Shown here: piece by piece, positions 8,645-17,669 of the stretch
Position numbering within the stretch: position 1 is the first letter of the stretch
How the letters are laid out: the number at the start of each line of letters is the position of its first letter
Source of the DNA: Paenibacillus sp. OK003
Lineage (GTDB): Bacteria; Bacillota; Bacilli; Paenibacillales; Paenibacillaceae
DNA: 64,000 nt
Direction of reading: 5' to 3'
NCBI RefSeq assembly: GCF_900109515.1
Contig: NZ_FOBD01000015.1
Span: 118,459 to 182,458 of the forward strand
Notes under the pieces: model-generated
Databases searched by the model: none
Seen by the model: only the letters and a program-made list of their open reading frames with translations
Told to the model about the DNA's origin: nothing
Made by a program: the position numbers and the translations under genes

Positions 8645-8677
8645 AAAAAAAGGTCCGCACGAGGCGAACCTTTTTTT
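8645..8677 (-). terminator. Terminator of the nup operon
   Basis: The stem AGGTTCGC / GCGGACCT with a run of seven T residues on the minus strand stands 38 bases after the nupQ stop codon. Confidence 0.85.
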
Positions 8678-8714
8678 AAGTAAAGCATTATGTGGGAAAA
8701 CATCATTTCTGTCG

Positions 8715-9677
8715 TTACCTTTTCCCCGGATCATATGGTTCACCGAGTGCTGACGGAGCAGAAGAACGTCCAACAGCCGCAACGAGCACGATGATGGTGA
8801 GCAGGTAAGGCAGCATATAAATAATTTCCTGGGGAATACTTTGAGACCATTCGAACAACTGTACATAGTTCCGGATAGCTTGCGAGAAACCAAAGAACAC
8901 AGCCGCCCCAAAGGCACCAATCGGATTCCACTTACCAAAGATCATCGCTGCAATCGCAATGTAACCTTGGCCGGAAACGGTATTATGAGAGAATGTGCCT
9001 GTTGTAGTGAGCGTGATTGCAGCTCCACCAATAGCAGCCAGCGCACCAGTGATCATCACGGCAACATAACGGTAACGACGCACTTTAACACCTACGGTAT
9101 CCGCAGCACTTGGATGTTCACCAACCGAGCGAAGACGAAGACCGAATGGAGTTTTGTACATAATGTAATACGTCAGAAAGACGAACAGAATAGCCAGATA
9201 TGTTGTCGGGTACACATTCTTGAAGAAAGCTTCACCAAGCAAAGGAATATCCTTTAACAGTGGCACATCAAACTTGCTGAATCCTTGTACCAATGGTGAA
9301 TCGCCTGATCCTTCAAACAGCAGCTTTACCAGATAAAGTGTGCTTCCTGCTGCCAGAAAGTTAATGACGATACCGCTGATAATTTGGTCAGCCTTAAACG
9401 TAATGGAGGCAACCGCGTGAATCAGTGAAACCACTACACCCAACACAACCGCGAACAAAATCCCCATCCAGGCAGACGTCGTTCCACCCATGCCAGCTTC
9501 TTGTGCATAATGCGCAGCAATCCCTGCAGCAAACGCACCAAATACCATGAAACCTTCAAGTCCAAGGTTGGTCACACCGGATTTTTCCGAGAAAATCCCG
9601 CCCAGGGATGCAAAAATCAATGCCGTGGCAAAGACAAGCGTCGTATTGATAATTTGCCCAATTGTCAACAAGTCCAT
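8715..9677 (-). CDS. nupQ: Nucleoside ABC transporter, permease subunit
   Basis: A 320-residue membrane protein of the BPD_transp_2 (branched-chain/ribose-type) permease family, with 8-10 hydrophobic segments and the typical N-terminal FASLGGIFSEKSGVTNLGLEG signature of BmpA-linked permeases. It matches B. subtilis NupQ (YufQ), one of two permeases of a guanosine/nucleoside importer. Its ATG comes directly after the nupP stop (TAGATG), so the two are tightly coupled. Last gene of the operon; a terminator follows. Confidence 0.9.
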   Translation of the reverse strand: MDLLTIGQIINTTLVFATALIFASLGGIFSEKSGVTNLGLEGFMVFGAFAAGIAAHYAQEAGMGGTTSAWMGILFAVVLGVVVSLIHAVASITFKADQIISGIVINFLAAGSTLYLVKLLFEGSGDSPLVQGFSKFDVPLLKDIPLLGEAFFKNVYPTTYLAILFVFLTYYIMYKTPFGLRLRSVGEHPSAADTVGVKVRRYRYVAVMITGALAAIGGAAITLTTTGTFSHNTVSGQGYIAIAAMIFGKWNPIGAFGAAVFFGFSQAIRNYVQLFEWSQSIPQEIIYMLPYLLTIIVLVAAVGRSSAPSALGEPYDPGKR

Positions 9678-10757
9678 CTACAACACCTTCTCTTTCTTGC
9701 GCTTGGAATAGAACGGTTTAAGTACCCAGCGCACGATGCCTTGTGCCGCAATGAAGAAGATAATCGAACCGATAACAATCCGAATAATCTCGGGCGGTAC
9801 ATCCGCAGCAAAGCTCATTCCCGCAGATCCATAAGTGAGCGTACCGAATAACAAAGCACCCAGCAACACACCAAACGGATGATTCAAACCAATCAGTGCA
9901 ACCGCGATTCCGTCAAAACCTGTACCTGGTGAGCCCGACATAACGGTCTGATATTGGAACACCCCGAGTACCTGGAATGCACCACCAAGGCCTGCAAGCA
10001 TACCACTGATAAACATAGCTTTAACGATATTGCGATTGACATGCATACCCGCATACTCTGCCGCATTCGGGTTATATCCTACGGCACGAATCTCGTACCC
10101 TTGTTTGGTTTTCCACATGTAAATATAAAAGAGTACAGCCATGACAAGGGCAATCAAGGTTCCCATGTGAACACGGGAGTTGCCCATCAGCTCAGAAAGC
10201 CATGTCAGACTAATCGATGCGGTATCACTGATATCCACCGAACGATTTTCACCTTTTAACAGCAGGAATTGGCGTACGATCAGGTTGGCCAGATACAGAC
10301 CGATCCAGTTCAGCATGATACTACTGATAACTTCGTTAACCCCACGCGCTGCTTTCAGGTAACCGGCAATAGCTGCCCACAGACCGCCAAATACCGCACC
10401 AGCAATCAAAGCCAGTGGAGCATGAATGTAGATTGGCAGACCTGTAAACTTCACGCCTACAAAAGTCGCGGCAGTCATACCGACGAGGAATTGACCTTCT
10501 CCCCCGATATTAAACAGTCCTGCACGTGCCGCAAATGCAAATGCAAGTCCTGTCATAATCAGTGGTGTCATTTCCCGAACGGCTTCACCAAAATTGTACA
10601 TGTCTCCGAAAACCTTCGTAAACAATGCACTGTACGCTTCAATCGGGTTGTATCCGCCGATCAGCATGACAATACCACCCAGGATCAGCCCCATAATGAT
10701 GGCTACAATAGGTAATATAAATGAATCACGGGTAAACCATTTTAATACGTTATTCAT
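9678..10757 (-). CDS. nupP: Nucleoside ABC transporter, permease subunit
   Basis: A 359-residue polytopic permease of the same family as nupQ, with the FAARAGLFNIGGEGQFLVG motif near residue 80 that marks the NupP/YufP side of BmpA-type importers. It should form a heterodimeric membrane channel with NupQ. The start ATG overlaps the nupO stop by 8 bases and is preceded by AGAGAGG. The KRKKE-rich C-terminus lies on the cytoplasmic side. Confidence 0.9.
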   Translation of the reverse strand: MNNVLKWFTRDSFILPIVAIIMGLILGGIVMLIGGYNPIEAYSALFTKVFGDMYNFGEAVREMTPLIMTGLAFAFAARAGLFNIGGEGQFLVGMTAATFVGVKFTGLPIYIHAPLALIAGAVFGGLWAAIAGYLKAARGVNEVISSIMLNWIGLYLANLIVRQFLLLKGENRSVDISDTASISLTWLSELMGNSRVHMGTLIALVMAVLFYIYMWKTKQGYEIRAVGYNPNAAEYAGMHVNRNIVKAMFISGMLAGLGGAFQVLGVFQYQTVMSGSPGTGFDGIAVALIGLNHPFGVLLGALLFGTLTYGSAGMSFAADVPPEIIRIVIGSIIFFIAAQGIVRWVLKPFYSKRKKEKVL

Positions 10758-12288
10758 GCACAGTACCTCTCTTTTGGGTGCTGCCCGCCATCATCAAGCC
10801 GAGCTCCCTGTCATTGGTTTCTTCCGGCAGCACCTCGCCCACGATCTGTCCTTCATAGATGACAGCAATTCGGTCGGATACGTTAATAATTTCATCCAGC
10901 TCGAATGAGATCAGCAATACCGCTTTGCCCTGATCACGTTGTGCAATCAATTGTTTTTGAACAAACTCAATAGCACCTACGTCCAGACCACGAGTTGGCT
11001 GGGCAGCAATAAGCAATTCAGGATTTTTATCAACCTCACGTGCGATAATGGCTTTCTGTTGGTTCCCTCCCGATAAGGAGCGGGCCTTTGTTTCAATGCT
11101 TGGTGTACGCACATCAAATGCCTCGACAAGACGCTTCGCTTGCTTCTTGATCGCATCGAAGTTAAGGAATCCTTTACGCGTATAAGGAGACTTATAATAC
11201 GATTCCAGAACAATATTTTCACTCACAGAAAAATCAAGGACAAGTCCATGCTTGTGCCGGTCTTCCGGAATATGGGCTACACCCGACTCCGAAATATGGC
11301 GCGGAGAATGATTAGACAATTCTTTACCCTCAAGGCGAATCGAACCACTATCTACTTTACGCAGTCCGGTAAGAGCCTCAATCAGTTCGCTCTGTCCATT
11401 ACCATCGACACCTGCGATTCCTACAATCTCTCCTGCACGTACATTCAGGTTGAGTTCGTTCAGAACCGAAATGCCTTCTTTGTTTTTGGCAGTCAATTTG
11501 CTAACTTCAAGCACATTGTTTCCTGGAGTAGCCGGCTTTTTGTCCACTTTAAATGTGACATTGCGACCAACCATTTTTTCTGCCAACTCATTCGGATTCG
11601 TTTCTGACGTTATAACTGAATCAATCACTTTACCACGGCGAATAATTGTCACCGTATCGGAGATTTCCATGATTTCTTTCAGTTTGTGTGTAATCAGAAT
11701 AATGGACTTGCCTTCGGCCACCAATTTTTTCATGATTATCATCAGTTCTTTGATTTCCTGAGGTGTTAATACAGCAGTAGGCTCGTCAAAAATAAGAATG
11801 TCTGCACCACGATACAACGTTTTTACAATCTCAACACGTTGCTGCATTCCGACAGAAATGTCATGAATTTTGGCATGTGGATTCACTTTGAGTCCATACT
11901 GCTCAGACAGACGCTGCACTTCTGCAGCAGCTTTTTTATAATTAATGTTGAGACCTTTCCTTGGTTCAGATCCCAAAATAATGTTCTCTGTTACCGTGAA
12001 CGGCTGTACAAGCTTAAAGTGCTGATGCACCATGCCGATGCCAAGATCGATTGCTTTGTTAGGGCTGTCGATGATGACAGGCTTGCCATTCACTTCAATG
12101 GAACCTTCATCCGGCTGATAGAGACCAAAGACAATATTCATCAACGTTGATTTACCAGCGCCGTTTTCGCCCAGTAGAGCATGGATCTCGCCTTTACGAA
12201 GCTGAAGGCTGATGGCGTCGTTGGCAACAATGCCTGGGAAACGCTTCGTGATTTGTTTCAACTCAACGACGGGGGTTGCTGCACCCAT
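10750..12288 (-). CDS. nupO: Nucleoside ABC transporter, double ATP-binding subunit
   Basis: A 512-residue protein with two ABC ATPase halves. The first has a full Walker A (GENGAGKST, near residue 40), an ISVGMQQRVEI signature and Walker B (LIFDEPTAVL). The second has a degenerate Walker A (GVDGNGQSE) but keeps LSGGNQQK. This arrangement is normal for sugar/nucleoside importers such as RbsA and NupO. It powers NupP/NupQ. It starts 341 bases after nupN, behind a weak terminator-like stem. Confidence 0.92.
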   Translation of the reverse strand: MGAATPVVELKQITKRFPGIVANDAISLQLRKGEIHALLGENGAGKSTLMNIVFGLYQPDEGSIEVNGKPVIIDSPNKAIDLGIGMVHQHFKLVQPFTVTENIILGSEPRKGLNINYKKAAAEVQRLSEQYGLKVNPHAKIHDISVGMQQRVEIVKTLYRGADILIFDEPTAVLTPQEIKELMIIMKKLVAEGKSIILITHKLKEIMEISDTVTIIRRGKVIDSVITSETNPNELAEKMVGRNVTFKVDKKPATPGNNVLEVSKLTAKNKEGISVLNELNLNVRAGEIVGIAGVDGNGQSELIEALTGLRKVDSGSIRLEGKELSNHSPRHISESGVAHIPEDRHKHGLVLDFSVSENIVLESYYKSPYTRKGFLNFDAIKKQAKRLVEAFDVRTPSIETKARSLSGGNQQKAIIAREVDKNPELLIAAQPTRGLDVGAIEFVQKQLIAQRDQGKAVLLISFELDEIINVSDRIAVIYEGQIVGEVLPEETNDRELGLMMAGSTQKRGTVHE

Positions 12289-12330
12289 GTAATCACCCTT
12301 ATACCTGATATAGTTTGGTTCTGCAAACGT

Positions 12331-12353
12331 AAGAAAAACGTCTAACGACGTTT
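12331..12353 (-). terminator. Weak terminator-like hairpin between nupN and nupO
   Basis: On the minus strand AAACGTC GTTA GACGTTT is followed by TTCTT. The stem is short, so partial read-through is likely. It would let nupN (binding protein) be made in excess over nupOPQ. The rest of the 341-base gap holds the 12578-12597 stem, another small stem (ACCGC / GCGGT at 12369-12385), and no gene I believe. Confidence 0.5.
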
Positions 12354-12577
12354 ATTCAAGGAAGATGACCGCATTTCAGCGGTACTTTTTCTTGGGATTA
12401 TCGAATCCTTCAGTTTCAGCGAAACTTCTGCATTCCATAATCTTAAGAAAAGCTCCTACCGGAGCGTTGATACGAAGACTTCTTCTTATGCCATGAGCTA
12501 TTCCCAAAGCACCGTATTGCATAGCTTGTACAATTGTTATGATGACCTGAGCAAATTTTCCTGTTTTGACAATCATA

Positions 12578-12597
12578 AGGCCGGTCAAGACCGGCCT
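12578..12597 (-). other. GC-rich 9-bp stem just after nupN
   Basis: The perfect inverted repeat AGGCCGGTC AA GACCGGCCT lies 33 bases past the nupN stop codon. It lacks a T run, so it looks like a 3' protective hairpin that would stabilise a nupN-only message. Confidence 0.5.
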
Positions 12598-12629
12598 CGA
12601 TGATTATTCATTTTTACAGCAGAATCAGA

Positions 12630-13670
12630 TTACTCTGTAGGAACTTTGATTTCGCCGTTGATGATTTTTTCTTTGTACTCGTCGACTTTTGCAAGAATAT
12701 CAGCAGGAACATTTTTCGTAGAAGTATCAGCGACACCTACACCGTTTTCTTTCAAAGTCAGATTCTCAGCTCCGCCTTTGAATGTTCCATCGATGATTTC
12801 TTGGTTTACGCGCTTAACAGCTTCGTCAACTTTTTTGATCATGGAAGTCAGAGTTACCTCATCACCAAACTCCAGGGATTGGTCTTTATCTACACCGATA
12901 ACCCAAACGTCTTGACCTTGTTTCTTACGAGCGATTGCTTCGTTGAACACACCATTACCTGTAGCACCGGAAGCGTGGAAAATGATATCTACGCCTTTGT
13001 TGTAGAGTGTTGCTGCTGCTGCTTTACCAAGGTCAGGCTTATCAAATGCACCTGTGTAGTTGGAAATGAACTCAGCATTAGGATTAACCGCTTTAACGCC
13101 TTCTCTGAAACCTACTTCAAACTTTTTGATCAGTGGGCTTTCCATACCGCCAACAAAACCAATTTTGTTCGATTTAGTTGTCAGACCAGCTACAACACCT
13201 ACCAAGTAAGAACCTTCTTCTTCAGCAAATGTTACCGATTTAACGTTAGGAGCATCAACAACACTGTCGATGATCGCGAGTTTGGAATCAGGATTTTGTT
13301 CAGCTACAGTCTTGATTGCATCAGCCAATTGGAAACCGATACCCCAAGTCAGATCATATCCACCTTTAACGAACTCGTTCAGGTTTGGAATGTACTCTTC
13401 ATCGGATTTACTTTGCAGGTATTTAACAGCTACACCTGTTTCAGTTTCCGTTGCTTGCAGAGCTTCCCAAGCGGATTGGTTAAACGATTTGTCGTTAACT
13501 CCACCTACGTCAGTAACCATACCGATTTTCAAATCGGATTTAGCTTCAGTGTTTTCGCCACCTGTAGTTCCTCCGGCATTTGTTTCCTCTTTCGGTTTGC
13601 TACCGCAACCTGCGAGCATAACCGATACTGCCAGCAACATGACCAAAGACAAGCTGAGCATCTTTTTCAT
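12630..13670 (-). CDS. nupN: BMP-family nucleoside-binding lipoprotein
   Basis: A 346-residue secreted lipoprotein: a charged start, a hydrophobic core, then the lipobox LAGC with Cys22, followed by a Gly/Thr/Glu-rich linker and a Bmp (PBP1-ABC) domain with the DVGGVNDKSFNQSAWEAL signature. It matches B. subtilis NupN, the extracellular binding protein of the NupNOPQ nucleoside importer encoded just downstream. The ATG follows AAGGGGG. Earlier annotations call this family Med or BmpA. Confidence 0.93.
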   Translation of the reverse strand: MKKMLSLSLVMLLAVSVMLAGCGSKPKEETNAGGTTGGENTEAKSDLKIGMVTDVGGVNDKSFNQSAWEALQATETETGVAVKYLQSKSDEEYIPNLNEFVKGGYDLTWGIGFQLADAIKTVAEQNPDSKLAIIDSVVDAPNVKSVTFAEEEGSYLVGVVAGLTTKSNKIGFVGGMESPLIKKFEVGFREGVKAVNPNAEFISNYTGAFDKPDLGKAAAATLYNKGVDIIFHASGATGNGVFNEAIARKKQGQDVWVIGVDKDQSLEFGDEVTLTSMIKKVDEAVKRVNQEIIDGTFKGGAENLTLKENGVGVADTSTKNVPADILAKVDEYKEKIINGEIKVPTE

Positions 13671-14207
13671 TTCTCTTGTTCCCCCTTAATGATATATACC
13701 TAATTCCTGTCCAGGTCAAAATGGAACGGATCAACAGATCGATAATATGGCTTTTATGCAGAATGTATGGTTTCTTCGACATTAAAAGCGCATTCTTACC
13801 CCTCAAAGATTGTGTCACCTGTCGAAAAACCGAACATTATGACATGAAGAGAAAATTTTAGGACTAGCCTACTAGAGGTGATTATACATTCAACCCGTGG
13901 TAAAATCCAGATGTTTCATCACTAAAGTTCACTTATTTTTGCTCTTTTTTTATTGAAAGCGCTTAATATTTTAACAGTTTAACACACTAACGTTACAACG
14001 ATGTGAAGTTATATAACAAAAACATATCACACTCCCTAGAAAGATGTGGATTCCATCTGTTTTTGTTTGCATTATTTCACCGTTCGTATTTTATGTATTA
14101 TCACAGCCTGTTATTCACCCGTTATATGCTTTCATTGTGTCCTTACAGGCTGCAGCATATTCGTATCGCACAACCTAGCTCTTTGGAGTAGATCAATCTT
14201 TAAGCCG
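13671..14207 (-). promoter_or_regulatory. Upstream region of nupN
   Basis: The extended -10 TGTATAAT (13888-13881) is the best promoter, giving a leader of about 200 bases. Just inside the leader, AATTTTCT (13857-13850) is half of a CodY box. A cre-like sequence TGAAAGCGCTTAAT lies at 13954-13967, upstream of the promoter. No purine riboswitch consensus was found. The rest, up to the rplT terminator, is AT-rich and shows no gene. Confidence 0.4.
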
Positions 14208-14239
14208 TAAAAAAAGCCGCCATAGGTACGGCGGCTTGC
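14208..14239 (-). terminator. Terminator of infC-rpmI-rplT
   Basis: AAGCCGCC / GGCGGCTT with a loop of 8 and seven T residues on the minus strand lies about 10 bases after the rplT stop codon. Confidence 0.92.
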
Positions 14240-14249
14240 ATAAACAATG

Positions 14250-14609
14250 TTAAGCGTTGATTTTGCCTTTAGCTACAGTAGCCAAAGAGTTGAACGCATT
14301 GATGTCGTTAACGGCCAGATCAGCCAACATTTTGCGGTTCATGTCTACACCAGCAAGTTTCAATCCATGGATCAGTTTGTTGTAAGACAAACCATTCATA
14401 CGTGCTGCAGCATTGATACGAACGATCCACAGTCTGCGGAAGTTACGTTTTGTGTTGCGACGGTCACGGTATGCGTATACCAGGGATTTCATTACTTGCT
14501 CGTTAGCTGTTTTAAAAATACGGTGTTTGGAACCGAAATAACCTCTTGCCAGTTTCAAAACCTTTTTATGACGACGACGTACTACAAAACCGCCTTTTAC
14601 TCTTGCCAT
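14250..14609 (-). CDS. rplT: 50S ribosomal protein L20
   Basis: The 119-residue protein starting MARVKGGFVVRRRHKKVLKLARGYFG is unmistakably L20, a 23S rRNA-binding assembly protein. The frame stays open upstream, but GGGAGG before the ATG at 14609 sets the start. In Bacilli, L20 also represses its own operon by binding the infC leader; that leader is visible here (15423-15631). Confidence 0.98.
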   Translation of the reverse strand: MARVKGGFVVRRRHKKVLKLARGYFGSKHRIFKTANEQVMKSLVYAYRDRRNTKRNFRRLWIVRINAAARMNGLSYNKLIHGLKLAGVDMNRKMLADLAVNDINAFNSLATVAKGKINA

Positions 14610-14687
14610 ATTAAAAGAACCTCCCAATAAATATTAAATGTATCCGTGGTATGTGTACGGCCTAGGCCGATCCCCCATACGGATTTA

Positions 14688-14888
14688 CTATTTCAAGTTA
14701 GCCAGACCTTGTTTCAAACGTCTTACGTCCCCGGCAGCCATTACTGGGTTGCCGTTCAGAACGCGCTTAGCACGTTTTGATTTGTGGGAAAGCAAGTGGT
14801 TTTTGTGAGCTTTGTAACGCAGGACTTTACCGGAACCGGTAATTTTGAAGCGTCCTTTCAAACTGCTGTGTGTTTTCATTTTAGGCAT
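14688..14888 (-). CDS. rpmI: 50S ribosomal protein L35
   Basis: A 66-residue, Lys/Arg-rich protein, MPKMKTHSSLKGRFKITGSG, typical L35. It lies between infC and rplT in the universal order, and its ATG follows GGAGG by 8 bases. Confidence 0.98.
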   Translation of the reverse strand: MPKMKTHSSLKGRFKITGSGKVLRYKAHKNHLLSHKSKRAKRVLNGNPVMAAGDVRRLKQGLANLK

Positions 14889-14912
14889 TTTGTGTTTCCT
14901 CCTCCAATGTTA

Positions 14913-15422
14913 TCAGGCTTTAGGAGCCAGAATCATGATCATACTGCGGCCTTCCAATTTTGGTTGACGTTCGATGGTGCAAAGTTCTGCAACCTCCACC
15001 TTAACACGTTCCAAAATCCGTTGACCAATGGCGGCATGCGCAATTTCACGTCCGCGGTAACGAACGGAACATTTTACCTTGTCGCCTTCTTTCAAGAACT
15101 TAACTACATTACGAAGCTTCGTTTGATAATCATGCTCCTCAATATTGGAACGGAACCATACTTCTTTAATGTCAACAATTTTCTGGTTCTTACGGGCTTC
15201 TTTGTCTTTCTTTTGTTGCTCATAGCGGAATTTGCCATAGTCCATGATGCGGCATACCGGCGGTTTAGCCTGTGGTGCCACATTGACCAGGTCCAAGTTC
15301 AGGTCAATCGCCATTTGCAGTGCTTCCCGAATCGGCGTGATCCCAATTTGTTCTCCTTCAGCTCCGACAAGGCGTACTTCCTTCGCCCGAATCTCGTCAT
15401 TAATCATGTGATCTTTACTAAT
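14913..15422 (-). CDS. infC: Translation initiation factor IF-3 (AUU start)
   Basis: IF-3 checks start-codon pairing on the 30S subunit. The sequence contains the INDEIRAKEVRLVG N-domain and the AKPPVCRIMDYGKFRYEQQ linker region. The frame extends upstream with no good start, but GGAGGT is followed 8 bases later by ATT AGT AAA GAT, so the natural start is ATT at 15422 (product MISKDHMINDEIRAKEVR, 169 residues). AUU starts are a known feature of infC, used for self-regulation because IF-3 rejects non-AUG starts. It is the first gene of the infC-rpmI-rplT operon. Confidence 0.95.
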   Translation of the reverse strand: MSKDHMINDEIRAKEVRLVGAEGEQIGITPIREALQMAIDLNLDLVNVAPQAKPPVCRIMDYGKFRYEQQKKDKEARKNQKIVDIKEVWFRSNIEEHDYQTKLRNVVKFLKEGDKVKCSVRYRGREIAHAAIGQRILERVKVEVAELCTIERQPKLEGRSMIMILAPKA

Positions 15423-15637
15423 AACCGTCCACCTCCAGGTCATTTTGAATATCCTGTTACACAAAAATAAAAGGGATGCCGGTTAAGCTACCGACATCCC
15501 TGTAATCAACACAATTCTTCATGAGTAAACACTTCATAAATTATTGGGATCGTTGACCAGCCAACATGTTTGTTGATCAGGTGAGAAGTCGGACTTCTAC
15601 TTGTGATTCCATAGCTATTCATTTAACGCACTTGAAT
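15423..15637 (-). promoter_or_regulatory. infC leader with attenuator (L20-leader type)
   Basis: The leader of about 210 bases ends in a strong stem, AGGGATGTCGGT / ACCGGCATCCCT followed by TTTTATTTTT (15503-15462), just before infC. This is a transcription attenuator as known for the L20 autoregulated leader of Bacilli. The upstream part (15540-15600) contains further complementary stretches such as TCAACAAAC / TTGTTGA-type pairs that could form the antiterminator. The mechanism is inferred from the family. Confidence 0.75.
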
Positions 15638-15666
15638 ACTATAACATCCTGCAAAACCATTGTCAA
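15638..15666 (-). promoter_or_regulatory. Promoter of infC-rpmI-rplT
   Basis: On the minus strand a perfect TTGACA (15666-15661), a 17-base spacer and TATAGT (15643-15638), a near-consensus sigma-A promoter. Confidence 0.85.
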
Positions 15667-15718
15667 CGTCTCTACAATGTTTTTTTACAGAAATGCTTTC
15701 ATCCAGGTCAACCATTCG

Positions 15719-16957
15719 TTATCCCTGCTTGCTCTGCACCTCATCCAAACGTACAACACGTGTATGTTGGGTATGGCTCCATTGTTTGTTGTTCTGCGTG
15801 AAGAACGCGTAGAACGTAATTGGATACCATGAAAGAAGGTAAATCGGGAACAGGATCAGGTACAGATACACTTTGGCAAAAGTAACCTTTTCCAGCGCCA
15901 TGGACAACAAGAAGGTCAGGATATTCAGACCAATCGCTACGAATCCTACCCAAAGCGGGAAGTACCCGTATATGTTTGCGATATGAGGACCACTGAATAT
16001 CGCTGTATCCACCCACAGGACAGCTGTCATCAGGAACGTAAGCAAAACAACATACACGTTTGCGCCATACACAGCAAGGTCAAATTTCACCAAGCTTCTT
16101 TCCTTGATACTCTGCCACAGAAGCGGGAAGAAATATCTGCGTGCAACCGTAAAGTGACCTTGCATCCAGCGAAGACGCTGTCTTGCTGAAGCTTTAAAGG
16201 TTAACGGCTTCTCATCAAATACTTTGGCATCATAGTTAAAGACAGGATATACATTACGCTGAACACTGCGCATGGTAAACTCCAAATCCTCAACCAAACT
16301 TGTAGCACCCCAACCAATTTCCTTGAGCAGGTTTGTCTCGAAGCACATTCCAGTACCTCCGAGGAAATTCGCCATATTCAAATTATGACGGGACAACTGC
16401 CACAGACGGTTGATGTACCAGTAAGATACGCCATATGCTGCAGTGATCCAGGAATCCTCCGGATTTTTGGTATCAATGTATCCTTGAATTACACGCGAAC
16501 CATTGCACAAGTCATCATTCATCTCAAGCAAGAAGTTACGATCAACCAGGTTATCCGCGTCAAACATGACCACTGCGTCATACTGACGTGGCAATTTCCA
16601 CAGGTATTTAAGCATCCATTCGATGGCATACCCTTTACCTCTGAGATCAGCATTCGTACGTACACAAGCATTCAATCCATGCTGTCTTACAATTTGAGCC
16701 GTTCCATCCGTACAGTTGTCACAAATGACAAACACATCGTACAGATCTTCCGGGTAATCCAGTTGTTTCAAGTTCTCCATCAAAGCACCAATGACTTGTT
16801 CCTCATTGTGAGCTGCGACGAGTACAGCGAATGATTTTGTCGCCGGATAATGTTTCTTTTTCTTTTTCTTAATCAGACCGAACAGCGAAAACGTGAATTG
16901 GTACACGGCTAGCAGTGCCAGAAGGACCTGCATTGTGACGAATATAGCGTCCAACAT
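15719..16957 (-). CDS. Membrane-bound family 2 glycosyltransferase
   Basis: A 412-residue GT2 enzyme. An N-terminal membrane helix (residues 1-28) is followed by six Lys, then the GT-A domain with VAAHNEE near 48-53, the DxD motif FDADN at 132-136 and the processive motif QRLRWMQGH near 263. Two to four membrane helices close the C-terminus. It transfers sugar from a nucleotide donor to a lipid or growing polysaccharide; donor and acceptor are unknown. QxxRW suggests a processive enzyme of the hyaluronan/cellulose-synthase type. It is a single gene between infC and PAP2. Confidence 0.85.
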   Translation of the reverse strand: MLDAIFVTMQVLLALLAVYQFTFSLFGLIKKKKKKHYPATKSFAVLVAAHNEEQVIGALMENLKQLDYPEDLYDVFVICDNCTDGTAQIVRQHGLNACVRTNADLRGKGYAIEWMLKYLWKLPRQYDAVVMFDADNLVDRNFLLEMNDDLCNGSRVIQGYIDTKNPEDSWITAAYGVSYWYINRLWQLSRHNLNMANFLGGTGMCFETNLLKEIGWGATSLVEDLEFTMRSVQRNVYPVFNYDAKVFDEKPLTFKASARQRLRWMQGHFTVARRYFFPLLWQSIKERSLVKFDLAVYGANVYVVLLTFLMTAVLWVDTAIFSGPHIANIYGYFPLWVGFVAIGLNILTFLLSMALEKVTFAKVYLYLILFPIYLLSWYPITFYAFFTQNNKQWSHTQHTRVVRLDEVQSKQG

Positions 16958-17669
16958 CGTTCTCTGTTACCCCCTTTTTTTCAAAACCAGATTACTTTAA
17001 ATGTTTCTCTTTCTGGATTCTGCACTTTTATTTTTTTTGTGTTGCGCAGAATATGACCCTGTTCTTTTGTTTACTACGCAAATATTTCAGACAATGTTTC
17101 ATGCATGGTTGATGCCAGTTGGCTGCTTTATCGATTTTGTATTCTTTTCAGCCATTTGTCAAAACCGCAATTCCACTTCCTGAAGCAGAAATGTGAACTT
17201 TAAACGCTGAATAGGCACCTCGTGATACTCCAACCTCGCATTCATGCCTGTTATATCTTATTTTCAGCCGTTTACTTGATTTTTATTTCTAAAGTCCCTG
17301 CTTTTTTCATCAGGCTGATCCATATCGACAGAGGCTCTATATCAAATAACGTAAACAAACCACAAAAAGTTCAATCTTACACTCACATTTTTTTAACCGC
17401 ATTTCAGCCATGTTGAATCATTGTATCTTTTTTAGATCGTCCAAGTCAAAAAGTTAAGTTGGATGTATATCCACTCTTTAACATGAATTTTACTTTCTTC
17501 ACATGTGTTCTTCTTGAAAAGGACAACATTTAAAAATATGATAAACATATACCTGAAATAACCTCAAGTTCACGAAAAAACGGTTATATACTAATCAGGA
17601 CGAAACCGGACACAGCAATTTACCGGAAATACTGCCGCCAACATGGGGCCTGACTGGCAGGAGGCCACT
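16958..17669. other. 712-base AT-rich intergenic region
   Basis: Between two divergently transcribed genes. I see T-rich tracts and stop codons in all frames, and no tRNA, riboswitch or credible small gene. Promoters for both flanking genes must lie here, but no pair of boxes is convincing. Confidence 0.5.

Noticed and set aside
12376..12588. 70-codon minus-strand frame between nupN and nupO
   Set aside because: No ribosome binding site, it spans two hairpins, and the product looks random.
13671..13950. Possible purine riboswitch ahead of nupN
   Set aside because: The core bases of the purine riboswitch (junction and loop-loop motifs) are not present in order; only scattered similarities.
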